From the NCBI GenBank assembly GCA_020650975.1, contig JAIPMN010000258.1:1-64000 (forward strand): 64,000 bases of DNA, in the 5' to 3' direction. The notes beneath the pieces were generated by a model. The model saw only the letters and a list, made by a program, of their open reading frames with translations, made no database searches and was not told the origin of the DNA. The DNA is from Apostichopus californicus. Taxonomy: Eukaryota; Echinodermata; Holothuroidea; Aspidochirotida; Stichopodidae. Of this stretch, positions 43,201-58,200 are shown piece by piece (position 1 is the stretch's first letter; every line of letters begins with the position of its first letter). A program made the translations under genes and the position numbers.

Positions 43201-46200
43201 ACCATGGCAATCATGAGGCAAAATTGCAATAAGAACCCTTCAGGTACATCAGTTTGTCATTTTTTCTTGGGTTTATACTTTGCTTGGGTTTGTTTTCTTG
43301 TTTGTATGCTTTTGGGTTTTTTTTGGGGGGGGGGGGATCTTACATGATAGAATTCGTAGGTGAAATAACTTTTGGTAGGCAGGCCTACTGTTTATCTACT
43401 TATAGGTGAGGTGTGCAACAAATTGTGGACAAATATAGAGAATAAATACTATGGGATCCTTTGTGTGTGTTTACAGGTCGTAATGTCTGAAACAAATTCC
43501 CACACTTCAAAATTAATAAGATGATTGGCTATTGGATTTTGAAAGAGACGAAAATCATTTCATCTAGGAATTTTTAAATTCTGTCGCAACGGCTTTATAT
43601 TCGGATTTGTTTTTAATTTTAATAAACAGGTTTTTGACTTATCACATTTGATGGTTGGTTACGGTATCAACTTGCCATCTGTTAACCTGTTTTATGAATA
43701 TGCCACATGACATCTTTTGAAAATATCTCCCCTTTAAAGTGCTATTCATTTCTCAACTTTCTTTTTCATAAAAATTTTTCTTTGACTTTGTATAACTGTG
43801 GTGAGCCTATAATTAGAATTATGATTTCCTCCTGCTTTTCATGGTGCATATTATATGCGGTAATTATATACAGCACTGAACATGTGGAACACATCTGTTG
43901 ATAATTTTATACTGTACAAGTTAAATTATGCTGAACCAAAGTCAACAATCAACAATGTCTATGATTATTAGTCTTATTTAAAAAGTACAAAGGCAGTGCA
44001 TGTACATAGTCTGTATCTTACTTAAATTGAATTTCTGTACAGAAGATTAATGGTTCCTGTGCACAGTGGTGGTGGTAACAGTGCCCTTTTAAAGTGGGAG
44101 AGACAGAAGGGGTGAGAGAGAGAGAGAGAGAGAAGTTGGAGGGGTGGGGAGGGGGGGGGAGGGTAAAGGATGTGGGAGATTGGTGTAACAGTAATTTATA
44201 TTATTTGGGATAGCAAACTTTACAGCGGTGTACGGTAAAGTAGCTATTATATATACGTGTGAATGTCAGGTACAGAAAGTACAGTCAGAACGAAAAAGGA
44301 CAGTTGTCAGGTACTCTGTACCCCGCAGTGTCTTTTATTACATTACCGTATGAAAGTGGTGTCAATGCAGTATTGTAAACATATAGCAGCTCCACACCGT
44401 ACATGCAGGGATTTTCTTTTGATTAGTTGGGTCGTTAACAAACAATATAAATGTACTTGCTATTGTTCCAGGATCCATTGTCAGAATGGAAGTGAAAGTA
44501 TTTCTCTGTTGACTATGATGCAATAAGCTTGTAAAACTGCAGGGAGAGAGAGAGAGTTATTTTTCTGAGGTGAAAGGCCTTTTGCTGAGTATGTGGTACA
44601 GCTCTACTGTACAAGAGGAAGCACTTCGTACATGTACTGTACGTGAAATGTCAGGTAAAATGTCGGGGAAAAACAAAAAAATTCCCTGAATGAAACAAAT
44701 GAACAATACCAAAGGTTGCCATCTATTTCCTGGAATAGGACTATCATAATACAGATTTAGCGCTTACAGCAGTGCAGTGCTATTTATATCTCTTGAAAGG
44801 GAAAGGTTTCACATTATAGCCACTTCTATAGTACATAGACACTGACTGTTTCTATAAAAAAATAAAAAGAGTCACTCCCTAATTTATTACTTTTAAGGAA
44901 AGAAAAAGTGGGTATGTTTTTACGTATCATATCACAGATGTGAAAGTTGGTTGTTAGTATCCCCAATCAGCTGCGCAACTACAGTACTGTGTCCATGAGC
45001 ACGATTATCTCAGTATGTATATAGCTATATGCGATAATTAGGATTTTATAATTAATGTATGTACAGTACTGTATGTGTATTTTACATTACAGTACTCAGT
45101 AACTCAATGGAATGTAAAATGGTGGGAAAATTCATAACAGTTAAGTATTATCCTGACTGAAGCAGTAGCTCAATATATTGAACTCATTACATCAAGATGG
45201 CAGACTGAAATGTACTGTATGTATGTATGTTACTGTATGTAACTTTGTGTCACCTCACATACATGTATCTTAGACCACCATGTTGAATTCCTTGGCATGT
45301 ACAAGTGTAATGTATTTTGTCGGAACAGAAACCTGCGTGTGGTGACATGGCTCTGTCTGGTTCCCTGGTTGCACCTGTCATTATTCTCAGTCTATATTAT
45401 ACACAAAACTCACACACACTTGTTAATTCTAAAGTTCTATGCATGGTGTAATGTAAGTGTTGCTCAGTTGGCATAAATTCTTGCCAAAGTCTTTTCATTG
45501 CTTTTGTCATCTATTTCAGTATTTTACTGCCTGGTAGTGTCCCCGGGGTAGATTAAGTTTCCCATCATATTTTCATTATTGATGAAGGTTGCAGTCTCAG
45601 TCTTCAGTATGTGTTTTCTATTTTTTTATTTTTTTTTATTTTTTGTAAACCAGAGATTCAAGTACTGTAGAGGGAGAATAGTAAAACTACATGAATGCAA
45701 TAGTGACTGTTAGGACCAAATTGGTCATGTACAGATCATACCGTGGTGATCAAGTACCACTGACTCTAAGTATATGGTACTTGATCACCACTATGCAGTA
45801 AGGTACTCATCAACTAGTGTAACGTAAGTTATGGTACTCACCACTAGTGTAACATAAGTTACTCAGTTCTTGAGTATAAACATCACAAGAAATTGGGAGT
45901 TTTTCTACAGTACCATCTATCATCTATATCTTGTAATGGACAATGATAACCTTTTAGAAGGAGGATGGACTCCTTAATACCTATTGTTCCCCTCCGGCTT
46001 GCATCCTCCATGGGAGGTCATATTCTTCATATATTCATAAACCATCATATACTGTAGCTTACACATATATTTTATAAGATGACTGTGGCAAAGACCACAG
46101 ACTAGGTTAAGTCTTCAAAAACAAAATTGTGCCAGCATTGCTTGCAAAGGGTCTATATGAAACTTTTGAAATATGCGTGAGTAATTTTGAGAATGTTAAT

Positions 46201-49200
46201 CCAGACATGTACATACTGTACTGTGTACCTACAATTTGTGCAATATTACAAGATGGTGCTTCATTGGTTAGACAATTTTGGGTTGTTGCATAACATGTAA
46301 ATAATATAGTAGGTTACAATAACTATGGTTTCAATACTTCCTACCTCCCATATTACACATGTTTCTCATAATAGAAATTACTTCTTTATTCTATATAGTA
46401 AATACTCTTAAATTCTCCTATTTACCACATTTTCTGAATAAGGAAGCACTGCAATGGAAACAAAAGAAAAGTTCCCCCAAGTTGAAAAACTGTCTATGTC
46501 TTCTGTTGAGTTATTTATCAGGGTTTTCCCATTCCATTTTCTATTGTCAGTAATATTACAATATATTCTCTGCTGACCTAACATTGTAATTTCAACAGTT
46601 CCCATGGCCTGTGGTATTTTCAGCTGGATACTATAAGCCAGGTGTTTCAATAGGAAGTAGTTCATCATTGAAGACAACCCACACACATAATTAAGATGAC
46701 GGTGGTAATTCTGTGAGCATTCTGTGAACCGTGATGTGTTTTGCTACATCTATATATAGTATGTTTTAGTAAATGGAAATAACAAGGGTGTGGCAGTTAA
46801 TTACAACATGACGGTATTCCTTTGAGCACTATACAATTTATTTTAATTTAAAAAAAATATTATTTTAATACCTTGGGAGTTGAAGGTGTTGTCTACATTT
46901 AAAGACAACTTTATCCATGAGTACCACAATATCATACCCTGCCATTTCATGCTAAATAAAGTCTTTTAATAGAATTATAATACAGGTCTGTAGTAGGAAG
47001 TGATACTACTATTTACTATACCAAACAGTTGATCCGGATTTTTCTATTCAGATCTTCAAGGTCGATTTGTACTGTGCATTTATAAAGTTTATAAGACTTC
47101 TTTACAAAATAAGTTTCTGTTTGAGATGGTGAAAAATGAATATAAAGCAAAAGGGGGGTGTGTGGGGAAAGAAAGATCTATATAAAAAGACAGTCTTTGT
47201 AATGTTATAGGCTGAAAGTACAATCAATGAGATGAACATTTTCAGGTGATTATCACAATTATAGTCTGGTAGATTTTTGTGCAGATATTAATGAGAAAAT
47301 GTACGTTTTATTTTTAAATCACATTTTTTTATTTTGGGCAGTTCCCCATTAATGATTTACTGTAACAGTTTTTTTTTTGCAGTGCTCTTTTTTGTTTTTT
47401 ATTTTTTTTCCATTTTTCCCTTTTCCTAAATTTAAACCAACACAGTGCAGTTATGCGTAATGTTTTGCTTCGTCAACTTTTATCAGATACCCTGTAGGAG
47501 GTGTGTACCCAATAACGAAACGCCCAATCAGGCTGAAAAGTACGCTTCTATATACAGTAACAGTACTCTAGAGATTCTACACTGATAACTGAAAGAAAAG
47601 TCACATTGGCACAAATCACATTCAGTGCATCATTTTCCAGGCTGTTTTATCAGCTGACTAGGAGTTCTGTCAAAACTTTTACTATCAGTCAGTCCTGCCA
47701 ACCTATAACAGTTGATGCGGTGGTGGCTACTGTACTTTATCCGACCAACCACCCTCAGGACAAAGTTTGCATCTGACTGCACCATGTGAATGAATTTCAA
47801 TGGATTTGAAAATTAGTTTTTTTTCCCAGAACAAATAACTCCCAGATAAGAATAGTTGTATGACTTGACATCACCCTATATGGAGAATCCCCCCACCCCC
47901 CTTGGGGAATCTCTGCCGCTTTGTTAAACTCTACAAATAAAGAGAGACTTGCAATATATGTATCTTTGGGGATCGATTCATTCATCTATGAATTCCATGT
48001 AGTTTTTGAGAACAAAAGTCTCTAGATAACCTCCAGTACACTCCTAAGACTAGATGCATGCTGTGTTTCCCTATTCTAGACATGTGCGTGAGGGCTGTTA
48101 CTCATGAGGTTGGATGTTGTAACCATCTGGAGAAACTGTTGTAATATTAATGACTTTTACATTCTACTGTATGTAGACAGCAAAGTTCTGATATGTGTGG
48201 CTTTGCAATTATATGAAGGAGCGTTAGTTACCTTATGTTGTTCTCTTTGTTTATAGAACTACAGTAATTTTGGGGGAGCAAACAGTGTAACTTATTGAAT
48301 TGTTTCCAAGGCAAAAGGTGACTTTTCCCCCTCCATCAGTGGAAGAAATATATTTAATATACTGTATAATGACTTGACCTTTCCCAAAGTTCATCTGATC
48401 TACTGCAGCAAATTTAAAAGTGGAAAAAATGGTCACTTGAAACCGAATTGGAACTTGACGGTTTTTGGTTCTCTTCAGCGTTGCCAAGCGGTAGTCGCGG
48501 TGGAACTTGTGAAAACGGATTCGTGGAATATATCTCGTCGAATACATATTTCTATATGTAGATAGATATATCCATCAGGAAAACTCTCTACTCCACAGAC
48601 AAATAAGATCAAGAGCGTGCAAATCGAAAGCACATTAATCTTCAAATATTTCAATATCTCACGACCAAGGCGATATCGACCATTCGTTCGGTCACTTTTT
48701 ACTTTAATATAAATAGACGGTATTTTTCTCTAAAATGTTGTGGAAACTGTGGAACCATGTTCACTGGATGTTTGTTGGTGTTTATCTTCATCTCTCAGAT
48801 CTGACTCAAGAGGAGCTGAAATTGCTGAATGATATACGGAAAGCCAAGCAGCAGCTGCTGCTGGAGATCAAGGTAAGCCATCTCTGATTTATAATAAGAA
48901 TCTAATCATGCACCTCTGCTCCTCCCCCTTGCCCTGCCCCCCCCCTCCCCCGACTCACTCTACTACTACCCTCCCCCATCCACTTCCTCACCCTTTGTTC
49001 GATGAAGACTCAGGAAGACATGTGAGAGTTTAATAATTGGAGATTGAATAATACCAAAAAGAAGTTTTCTGTTGTCAAAGAGGCATCTCAATTTAATGTG
49101 AACCATTGCTGCCCCTTAATATGCTAGAAACAGTGGCGGAGCGTCCATACAGTCAGGGGGGCCGATGCCCCCCCTGATGGACTCAATGGACTGCTGGCGC

Positions 49201-52200
49201 CCTTTTCAGCTTTTTACCACTTTTTACTTATTCGCGATTATTGACATTTTTACTGCGCTCTCATCTACCTATTGACATTTGTCACATTTTTTTGGTGTAA
49301 TTTTCTGACAAAATGCTCTAACGAGCCCTATTTATTCTTCGTTTATCTGCAAATTAGCAAGGCCCGGAAAGGGTCATTTCCGGCGATCTAGGGAGTATCT
49401 TTACTCAAAAAAATTCTGTACGCTCCACGCCAACCTGTGGTGGCGCTCCCCTTAGATAGTGTCAAAAGCGCCCCTACAGACCATTCTCGCCCCCTCTGAC
49501 CAATACCCCTAGCTCCGCCACTGGCTAGAAAGATCCCAAAAATGGTCGGTACAGTAAGTATAAAAGGAAGCTTGCTTTTGTACCACTCTTCCTTTTTTTA
49601 TCCTCAATTAGATGTACCTGTTCACCCCTACAACCCCCTCCTTCCCTTCGTTCCCCATTCCTCCTCAGCCAGCTGGTACAGGATTTGATGGTTACTATAT
49701 TTACCCAAAAAACATTACCTTGAGAACTGATAAGTCCTGTCAACACTACAATAACATAACATGCCATTGAAGTATTCGATGGCTGCATGAACAGATCGTC
49801 AGGTAACGGTAAAGCCCCGGTCTTTGTGTCACGTCATTGTACCACATATATGTATGAACCATGTGGTATTCGACGTCGTTACGGTCATTGCACTGCAGTA
49901 TGTGGTAAACATACAGCCCAAGCTGCATGTATACATTGATCGAGTTTGTTGGAACTTATAAAATGATAGACTCACACGTCAGTGCAATATATACTGCGAA
50001 AGCTGATGTCCTTGGAAACCCCTTCAACATAATTATGAATATGAGTTAAATTGCATATTTCATACATGTACGTGTACTGAATATAGTGAAAATATAAGAT
50101 GAGCATCTTGGTCCAATGGATTCTTCAAAAACTGCCGAGAAAAGACGTCGCACTGAACAACTTCATTAAAGGTCTGCTGTATAGATCCCAACTATAGCAC
50201 TGTATCATGGAAAAGGTTCTTGAGATTACGTAATGGACCTGCCTTGGTCGTAAAATGACCTCCTTTTACCAATCAGCCTGCACCGCCTGCCACATATTTT
50301 TTAACTACACTGTAGACATATTTCATACACACATTTCCACACAGTGTTTACACAAAGAGCCTACTGGTTTTAAGAAGCTATGCAAGCTAATTGTAGAGCT
50401 TGAGGTGGATTCAGACCGTGGCAGTTTGATTACGTAATCACAAACAATTCCAGGCTATAGCATGCTATAATTGGAGCCAATAAAGCAGATCTTTAAACCC
50501 ATACAGGAAATTTTGCCCATAGTGTTTTTTGGTATTAACCTAGATTCATCCACCATTACAACAATTAACTGTTTAAATTCACTTCAAAATTTGGAAAATA
50601 TTAAATGGAGATAATGTACAAGTCATTTGAATGCCTGTTCCTAATGCTCCAGTAGTCGATTTGGATACATGAATGGAAGTAACTTTGTGAACATTACATG
50701 GTTGCTATTAGCTACTGTTAGGTGATGAACTGCTTAACAAATGACCTTTGACTTCACAGCATTTACTAGTATGTAGTAACCTGAGTTTGTTTCTATTCAA
50801 GTGAATTTCATTGGTTTCGATTTGATCTATTAATATGTACTTCCCTATATATACTTTGGTTTGTGTTTCACTGTCAAGCTTTTCTCAAAATAGCCATAAC
50901 AATTAAAGACATTGAATCATCAACTAGAAGGATCAGAATTGCTGCTACAGTATATAATTCTAGGTAGCTTAAAAAGTAAAAAAAAAAACATCTTTCGAAA
51001 TATATCATTAAAGTGTTTAATCACAGTAATTTCATATCTTGCCAACTACTTTCTGTTCTTAATTCTTCTTTGTTTTACCATTGAATGAAGACTCTTCATC
51101 AAATCCCGTAATCCATTTAGACATTGAAATTCCTAGGGAAGTTATCTTACTTTCCTTTTCCCATAACCGCCTCCCTCGAGAGATGACTGATGATGGCTTT
51201 ACCGCTAAATCTAATCCTGTACAGGGACCCTTGGCTTTTCACTTAGATCATATGTAAGACAATGAAGTCGTGTTGGAATTAGAGAGGTGTTAGTTCCAAA
51301 ATATACCCCTAGGGGTGAAATTACCTGGGTTCATACCCATTTAAGGGGAAAATTACATCTTGAAATTGTATTCGGTGACCATCATCGGTACACACAGACT
51401 GAAGAAGATAGTACTGCATGAAAGACAAAGGGAGTTTGAAAGTCTTGCAGATTTTATTGTTTTTCAAGAAACCTAGACGTTTGGGAAAATAGGGGGTACA
51501 GTAGGCCTACATGTTAGTGATGAGTCAGCGAAGATATCGGTATTAAAAACTAAACCAAGAAAGTTGATGGATCAGTGTAGCGATGTCTGAAGACTGCACT
51601 GGCAGGCATAATTATCAACCGTCAGTCGAATGCTTTTGACAAGTTCATGGCTTTGTCTTCGGCATCGATATGAGTGTCGCTGATTGACGCTTTTAGTGGG
51701 AGGATGATCTGCTGACATAGAGTAGAAGGTTTGAAAGAGTAGCACATATATATACAGTAGCAGTATGTAAATAGAGGAAGATTATATAAAAACATAAAAT
51801 CTGACACATGGAGGTGTTAACCAACGAGAGATGTGCATCGTCATAGGATCGCTTTAATGACCAGTGCGTAAGGATGACTAACGAAGCTTTGTTTATAAGA
51901 TACCGTCTGTTCAGCATTCGTGTCGATCATAGTCATATATATATCGCCCAGGGGGACACATACCGTTATATATGGGACAATTTATGCCATGACTAACAGG
52001 CTCTAACTAATTAGTGTAAATATACTACAGTACTACTGACCTTTGTTACAGAGCATAAAAGCTACTGTACTGTGGTTAATGACAGAATAGTACAGTATCC
52101 ATGGGACTAGTGCCAGTGTGTGGTAGGATAGGGGAAGATTTAATTATTAAACCGATCCTTGCTTAATCAGGGTCTTATCTGTTCCACATCCTCAAACAAG

Positions 52201-55200
52201 CTGTGTCGTAATCTAGACGTAAAACTCATTGACTCACGGCAATTTCGTGGTCCATAAATTTAGACGAGAGATGTGAATATATCCAGATACTTTGATGTTT
52301 AAAATTGTAGTCGTTATTCTGGGTTAAAATGTATTCGAGCAAGACTCGTAAAAGTGTACGACACTATTTGTAAAATGTCCCTCACGATCTTCATCTCAGA
52401 AAACAGAACAGAATCTTTTAGCAAAGTAAAATTACAGATTAAGAAGGGATGGAAATTTTGAGAAATTATCAATAATTCATTAAAAGGTTTGGTTTCTTCC
52501 ACTGATACCTTGTAAAGAACCAAATAATGTAAAATCAAGTAATTATAATATATTGATGTTCCAAAAGGGTAATTCAGTCTGTACCCATTTTGCACTATAT
52601 TGCATCCCTCCCAACAAATTTTGCAATGGTAATTCATTGATCAGAACAGATACGTACATAATTTAAATAACTTTGAGGCTTTTTTTGTCAAATTTATGTA
52701 TATACTGTAACTGATAAGCAGTGATTACATCACTCTAGCATTTATTTCCATACAAACAGTGGTACAACATTGATATGGATAAATGATATAATGTAAGAAC
52801 ACATTATACACATACTAGACGGTAGATGTAACATAGACGTAATGTAAGGTTAACAGTAAATTCAAGGGCCAAATGTTGTGTTTTCATGAATTTTTCATAA
52901 AAAAGGTTTTCTGTTTTGTTTGGCTTTTGTCCAAATGGACAATCATTTCAGTGATCTACTGTAATTATTTTTTTATTTTTCCATTGACTAAAATGTAAAA
53001 GAGGCTCATCCATATGCAACTATGTTAACTTGTCTGTCTGTCTGTGCTGCTCCATATGGTGTATATATTTACCCGAGCAGTATATTAAATCATCCAAACA
53101 TGAGACGGAATCATGTATCCGCGGTGTAACATCCGCAGTATGCTATGCAAAATAGGCAAAATTGCATACAATGCAAAGATGTATTCCAGTAGTTTGTTTT
53201 TTTTGTTGTTTTTTTTACACTAATATTTTTGTCTAGGAGACAAAATTCAGAGACTTCAAAAAGCTACTACACAAATTTTTGGCCACTTATTTGTTTTCTG
53301 TTGATTGGCCACACCTTTTGATAAGAGTCATCAGCTCGCACTTATTTGCATTACTTCAGTGTGTGTACATGGATTAGGCAATGCACGTACAGTATGTACA
53401 GTTTACAATATATGTATACAGTAGTAGTCAATAGAGCTATAGACATTGTAAATCACACATATTGCACTACAGTACTATAGGTTTATGTAGCTCATGTACC
53501 AGCATACTGTACATTCATTCCCTACCTCCCTTCTCCACAGTATCTCTCTTTGTTGATAAGTTGTTCTGTAACCTTCCCAACTCAATTTATGTGTTTGTAA
53601 TCTATCTAACATTCGTATACAGTAGAGTACATGCGCTTAGTGGCCGTGGATGTTACAAACTGCCTAAAGTCATGTCCTTTGTCATGAATGTGGATTGTAC
53701 GTGACATATAGTCATTTACCGACAGGGCTGGGACTTGAGAAAATTTGTTTTGCGCTTAGCATTAAAAAAATAACAATACCTATAATAAAGAAATATCTAT
53801 AAAAAGAAGTTTGTGAAATCTGTGTGTGGGATTGCCTACCATTTCCATGTACCAATTGTGCAAGAATGTTTTTTTTGGGGGCAGGAAATAATAAGAATAA
53901 TAATATTGGTTATAACATCGCCCCAAAGATAGATACAAATACAAAAGATACCTAAGTTTATAAACCAAAGAATGATAGGAATTTCAAACAAAGTAGACCT
54001 ACAGTTCTTTAAAAATATTTAAAAATATGAGATTTAACTAAAATGTATGCCTGAACAATGTTTTCATTGAAGAAGTGTCCCTTTGGCCACCTTTAAAAGT
54101 CAGCTTCACTAATAATAAAACATTCACTTGTCAAGTTCTCCCTTCCAGAGTTCTGTGGTCCATCATCATCATTGTCAGTGTCTCCCTAATTGATATTTAT
54201 ATATTTTTTTATTTAAGGAGGGGAATCTTATACAAAGGAACCATTTCGTGTTGAAAAACCACAAGTTTTTGTGGTCAAATTTCATGAACTACCAATGCTC
54301 TGGCACATGTATATATACCAATTAGATATTTATACAGTGGTTTAATACATTTCTGCATCATTCAACCATCTTTAGAGGGGCTTATTAGCCACCCAAGTGT
54401 CACATTCTTGGAGGCATGAAAAGCAACAGTCTCTTTTCATTTTTTTTTTCCATTATTCCTTTTGATATGAATTTACTCAAAATATGTGGTTGGAGGAAAA
54501 GTGGTAGATGTGGTTGTTGAGATTATCCAGGAGCATTTTCCAAATCTTGTTTGTTCAATTTGAGTATGACTTCCTATGAAAGGAAGGGGAGGAAGAAATG
54601 CCATCATGCTTTTGTGACCTCACAAAGCTAAAAGCTGGGATAGTCAGATTTGACCCCCAGGGGTCATTCAAGTGGGGATCGGAGACAATGCAGTCCCCCA
54701 AAGAATGTTTCCTTAGCTATCTTGAGTGATTTTTAAGTGTGACATATATTAATGTTAGAAAATTCTGTGAGAATGTAGCAAGCACTATCCTAATACTGTG
54801 TAAGGTACAGTGTACAGTACAAGGTTCAGAAGCTCTGTGATTAATGGTTTGGATATTAGTTCGCATATATAATTACATTGGTTTTAACTTAGAGAATTAG
54901 GTTCTTTACTTTCATAATTCAGTGGTTTAAGAATTGTTCAAGTGAAGACTTGTCTATGAAGATTCCCCTCCTAAGGTGAATTGATCAAACATTTGATATG
55001 TATGCAAGTTCAACTATGATTGTAACAGGGCTGTATTGTCCTGATTTTAATACAGTTGTACCTATTTGAACAATTTTAGGTCAAATATATACTTCAGAAA
55101 TGAAGTCAGTGTAAAATAGGGAGACTTGAAATCTAACTCTGAAAGAGATATTCACTTACTAAAGAACTTATTCACTGGTTTCATCCCGGTCATGGGTTTC

Positions 55201-58200
55201 TGTTCTGTTAAAACTCTGATATGGAGACCTGTCCGCATAAGATTATGGCTTAACTGTTGGTACAGTTAAGAGGAAAATCGCCACCACCGTAGTCTAGCCG
55301 TTTATGTAACCTCTGAGCATGACTGCAACTATGGTGCAAGCCTTACAGTATATATTGTCAAGCTATGGTCGTATAGCCTGTGTGTATTTGCCAGTGTGTG
55401 AAATAGCAGCACATGTACAGTATGCTTTCATCCCCCCCCCCCCCCCTTCAGTTGACCTTTCCTTCACACTTCTTGCTTCAATTCTTGGTTCATTTTCACT
55501 TTTTTCAGGACTTGGAAGATGCAATGGCCAATGTCAATGCTGACTTGGAAGCAATGGACTATGATGAAAAGTAAGTATTGAGAGAGAGAGATTGGGAGGG
55601 AAGGGGGGAGAGGGGAGAGGGGTGGGTGCATGAGGAGCTCTGAGGGAGCAGAAAAATAACAGTGGCCGAAACAGAATATCTGTCATGGGATACCTATATG
55701 CAAGATAGAGAGGTACAGGGGGCCTATACATAGAGGGCCACTTGAAAATAGTTCTAAGGCCTGTAGGCCCTTGGACTTTGAAATGTGTCTTTATGTCCTG
55801 AGACACAAACATGTTATGGATGGATTTGTAAAGAATGGGAAATTACAGAGGAGTACAGTAGGAACCCAAGAAGTGTCATAAATAAATAAAAAATGGTATT
55901 AGGTAGATTAGATGGATGATCAAATAACACCCATAATTAGATACTGCGACCCCTAAAAATTCCGCATCTAGTGAAGTTTTAGCCTTAATTTTAACCTCAT
56001 GTACACTTGTAGGAGTTGCTTATCTGTAGTATTGCATACTCCACATATATACTGTAATCAGTATAGGCAATTGTCTGTGGGAGAGGCGGGAAAGAGGGAC
56101 CATATGACATGGGTAGTTTTGAAAGATGCTTTTGATTATAAATAATATTTGTCAGTATTATTATACCAAAAAGGAACAAAATCAAGAAAAGAATGAGATG
56201 AAAAGCCTAGTTTGAGAGTGTATACATTTTAACAATAGCAAAAACTGTTTTTTTTTATCCAGTGAAGAGAATAACAAGTATTCTTTTAATGGTTAATGAA
56301 GTGACTTTGCTATCATAAACTTTAACAGATGGATCCATTTGTCCTGTTTCTCTGGTCAAAAATTGTCATTTTTTGTGACAAGAATGTAAAAATGATTATG
56401 TATAACTCTTGCTATTTTACAGGACCGATTCCAAGATGAAGCAACTGAATACCGGACGCAATAAGTTTAACATGGACCCCAAGAAGGTTCGTTTACGATT
56501 CAATTTTACTGTTTGTAATCTGCACTTTAAAGGCTGTTACATTTGTTTTCTTCTCAGAGATTCTGCCATAAAAATTAAAGCTTACGCTTGTTTTTTTGCT
56601 TCAAAGAAACACACGTCGATTGAAAGTAAAACCCATATGTTGAACTGTGGCACAGTTTATTCCCAGATGTTATGACTTACATTAATGTTAATTGAAAAAA
56701 AAATCTTTTGTTTATTTTAGTTTCCATCTCTTGTTTAGGGCCTCCAACACCCATCAGTGTTATGTTACACCCATCATTGTTATGTCACACCCATCATTGT
56801 TATTTGAGATGGTCCTACCAAAGTGAATGGTCTTTGTTGACAAACATAGTAGCCTTATTTTCAAGATTTAACAACGAATTCAGTATTCCGCTTTCATAAA
56901 AAAAAAAAAAAATTTAAAAAAATTTAAACAATCATGTTTTTTTTTAGGAGTCATATGATTGAAAACAACTGTTATGGAATCTCTGATTGGCTCCATATTT
57001 ATGACTGTGAGGCTTGTTCTATGTTAACCACATGTTACATTTCAACATAGGAAATCTTACAGTAGGAAAAACAGGAAAGCTTATTTTGAAGCTTGTTAAT
57101 GGACGATTTTATCTTTGAGGGGGTCTGAAGGAAACAAACACAAGTGGGGGATATGTAGTACTATTTAGTGGATTCACAATGTAGGTAATACATTTGTTGT
57201 TGATCAAAACAGAAATGTGTTTGTGATGAGTTAGATGTCCCTAACAAGGACATTTTAGTGTCATGTACTCAACTGATTCAAAGAGGAAAGACGAGGAGGA
57301 GATTAGAATCAGATGATCGAGACTAAGGACATAATTTTGTCTCTATTTCTGTCCGAGGCCAGGATGCTTTTAATTTAGAGCCAGTTATGAACTGACCAGG
57401 TTATTTCCTCAATGCCGTGTAATATTTCAAGGTATTCCACACGATTAAAGTTGTTAATATGAGACAAGGCTAGCTGTTCTACAGTTCCAGATGAATAATT
57501 TATGTAATCTTGAGTTAAACAGCCTAATATCTTCTTTGCACTACCTTTGGTGTTACATTTAGTTTGCAAATTTTCTCTCAAATATTTCTCTTAAAGATTG
57601 TCAGTATTGGCCCCTAAATATGCGATAATCATAAAATCACTTAATGTTCGCTCATGCACCAATGTCTTCAGGTACATAGAATTTAATACCGCCCTCTGAA
57701 GTATGTTTTCTCACTGAGCTATTTGATTGTCTCTATATCTGAAGTATTTAATTGTCTCTATATTTACAACTGCTCAATATTTGGAAATGCTTTGGAAATT
57801 TAGAACCACCAGCGAAATACTTTTCAAACCTTAAAGCGATATTTAAACATGCTAAAATTTTAGGCCAATACTGATGATCTTGAAGTATATAAAATGTGTT
57901 ATAGTTTGATGCCTGGGTCTGATTCTTAAAGGGTGTGAAGACTCGCGCACAAAGAAACGTCTGATGCCGGTAATCTGACCTAGTTTCGAACCCAGAAAAT
58001 ACACACACAGCTTGCTACCGTCGGTAATTAGACACTAGTGTACAGTTAATACATACAGCTACGGTCAATACCCACAACACAGTGTACATAGCAGCGATGG
58101 ACATCTCAGGTCTAGATAAAAGATAACAAGGTATCACGTTTCATTACTGTCTGCATTTTGTAGCGACACGAACAAAACGTCACTTGCAAGCAACGGAAAG

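Noticed and set aside
49525-49788. 87-residue minus-strand frame next to the hAT MITE
   Set aside because: No motif is present and the frame starts and ends in unrelated intron sequence.
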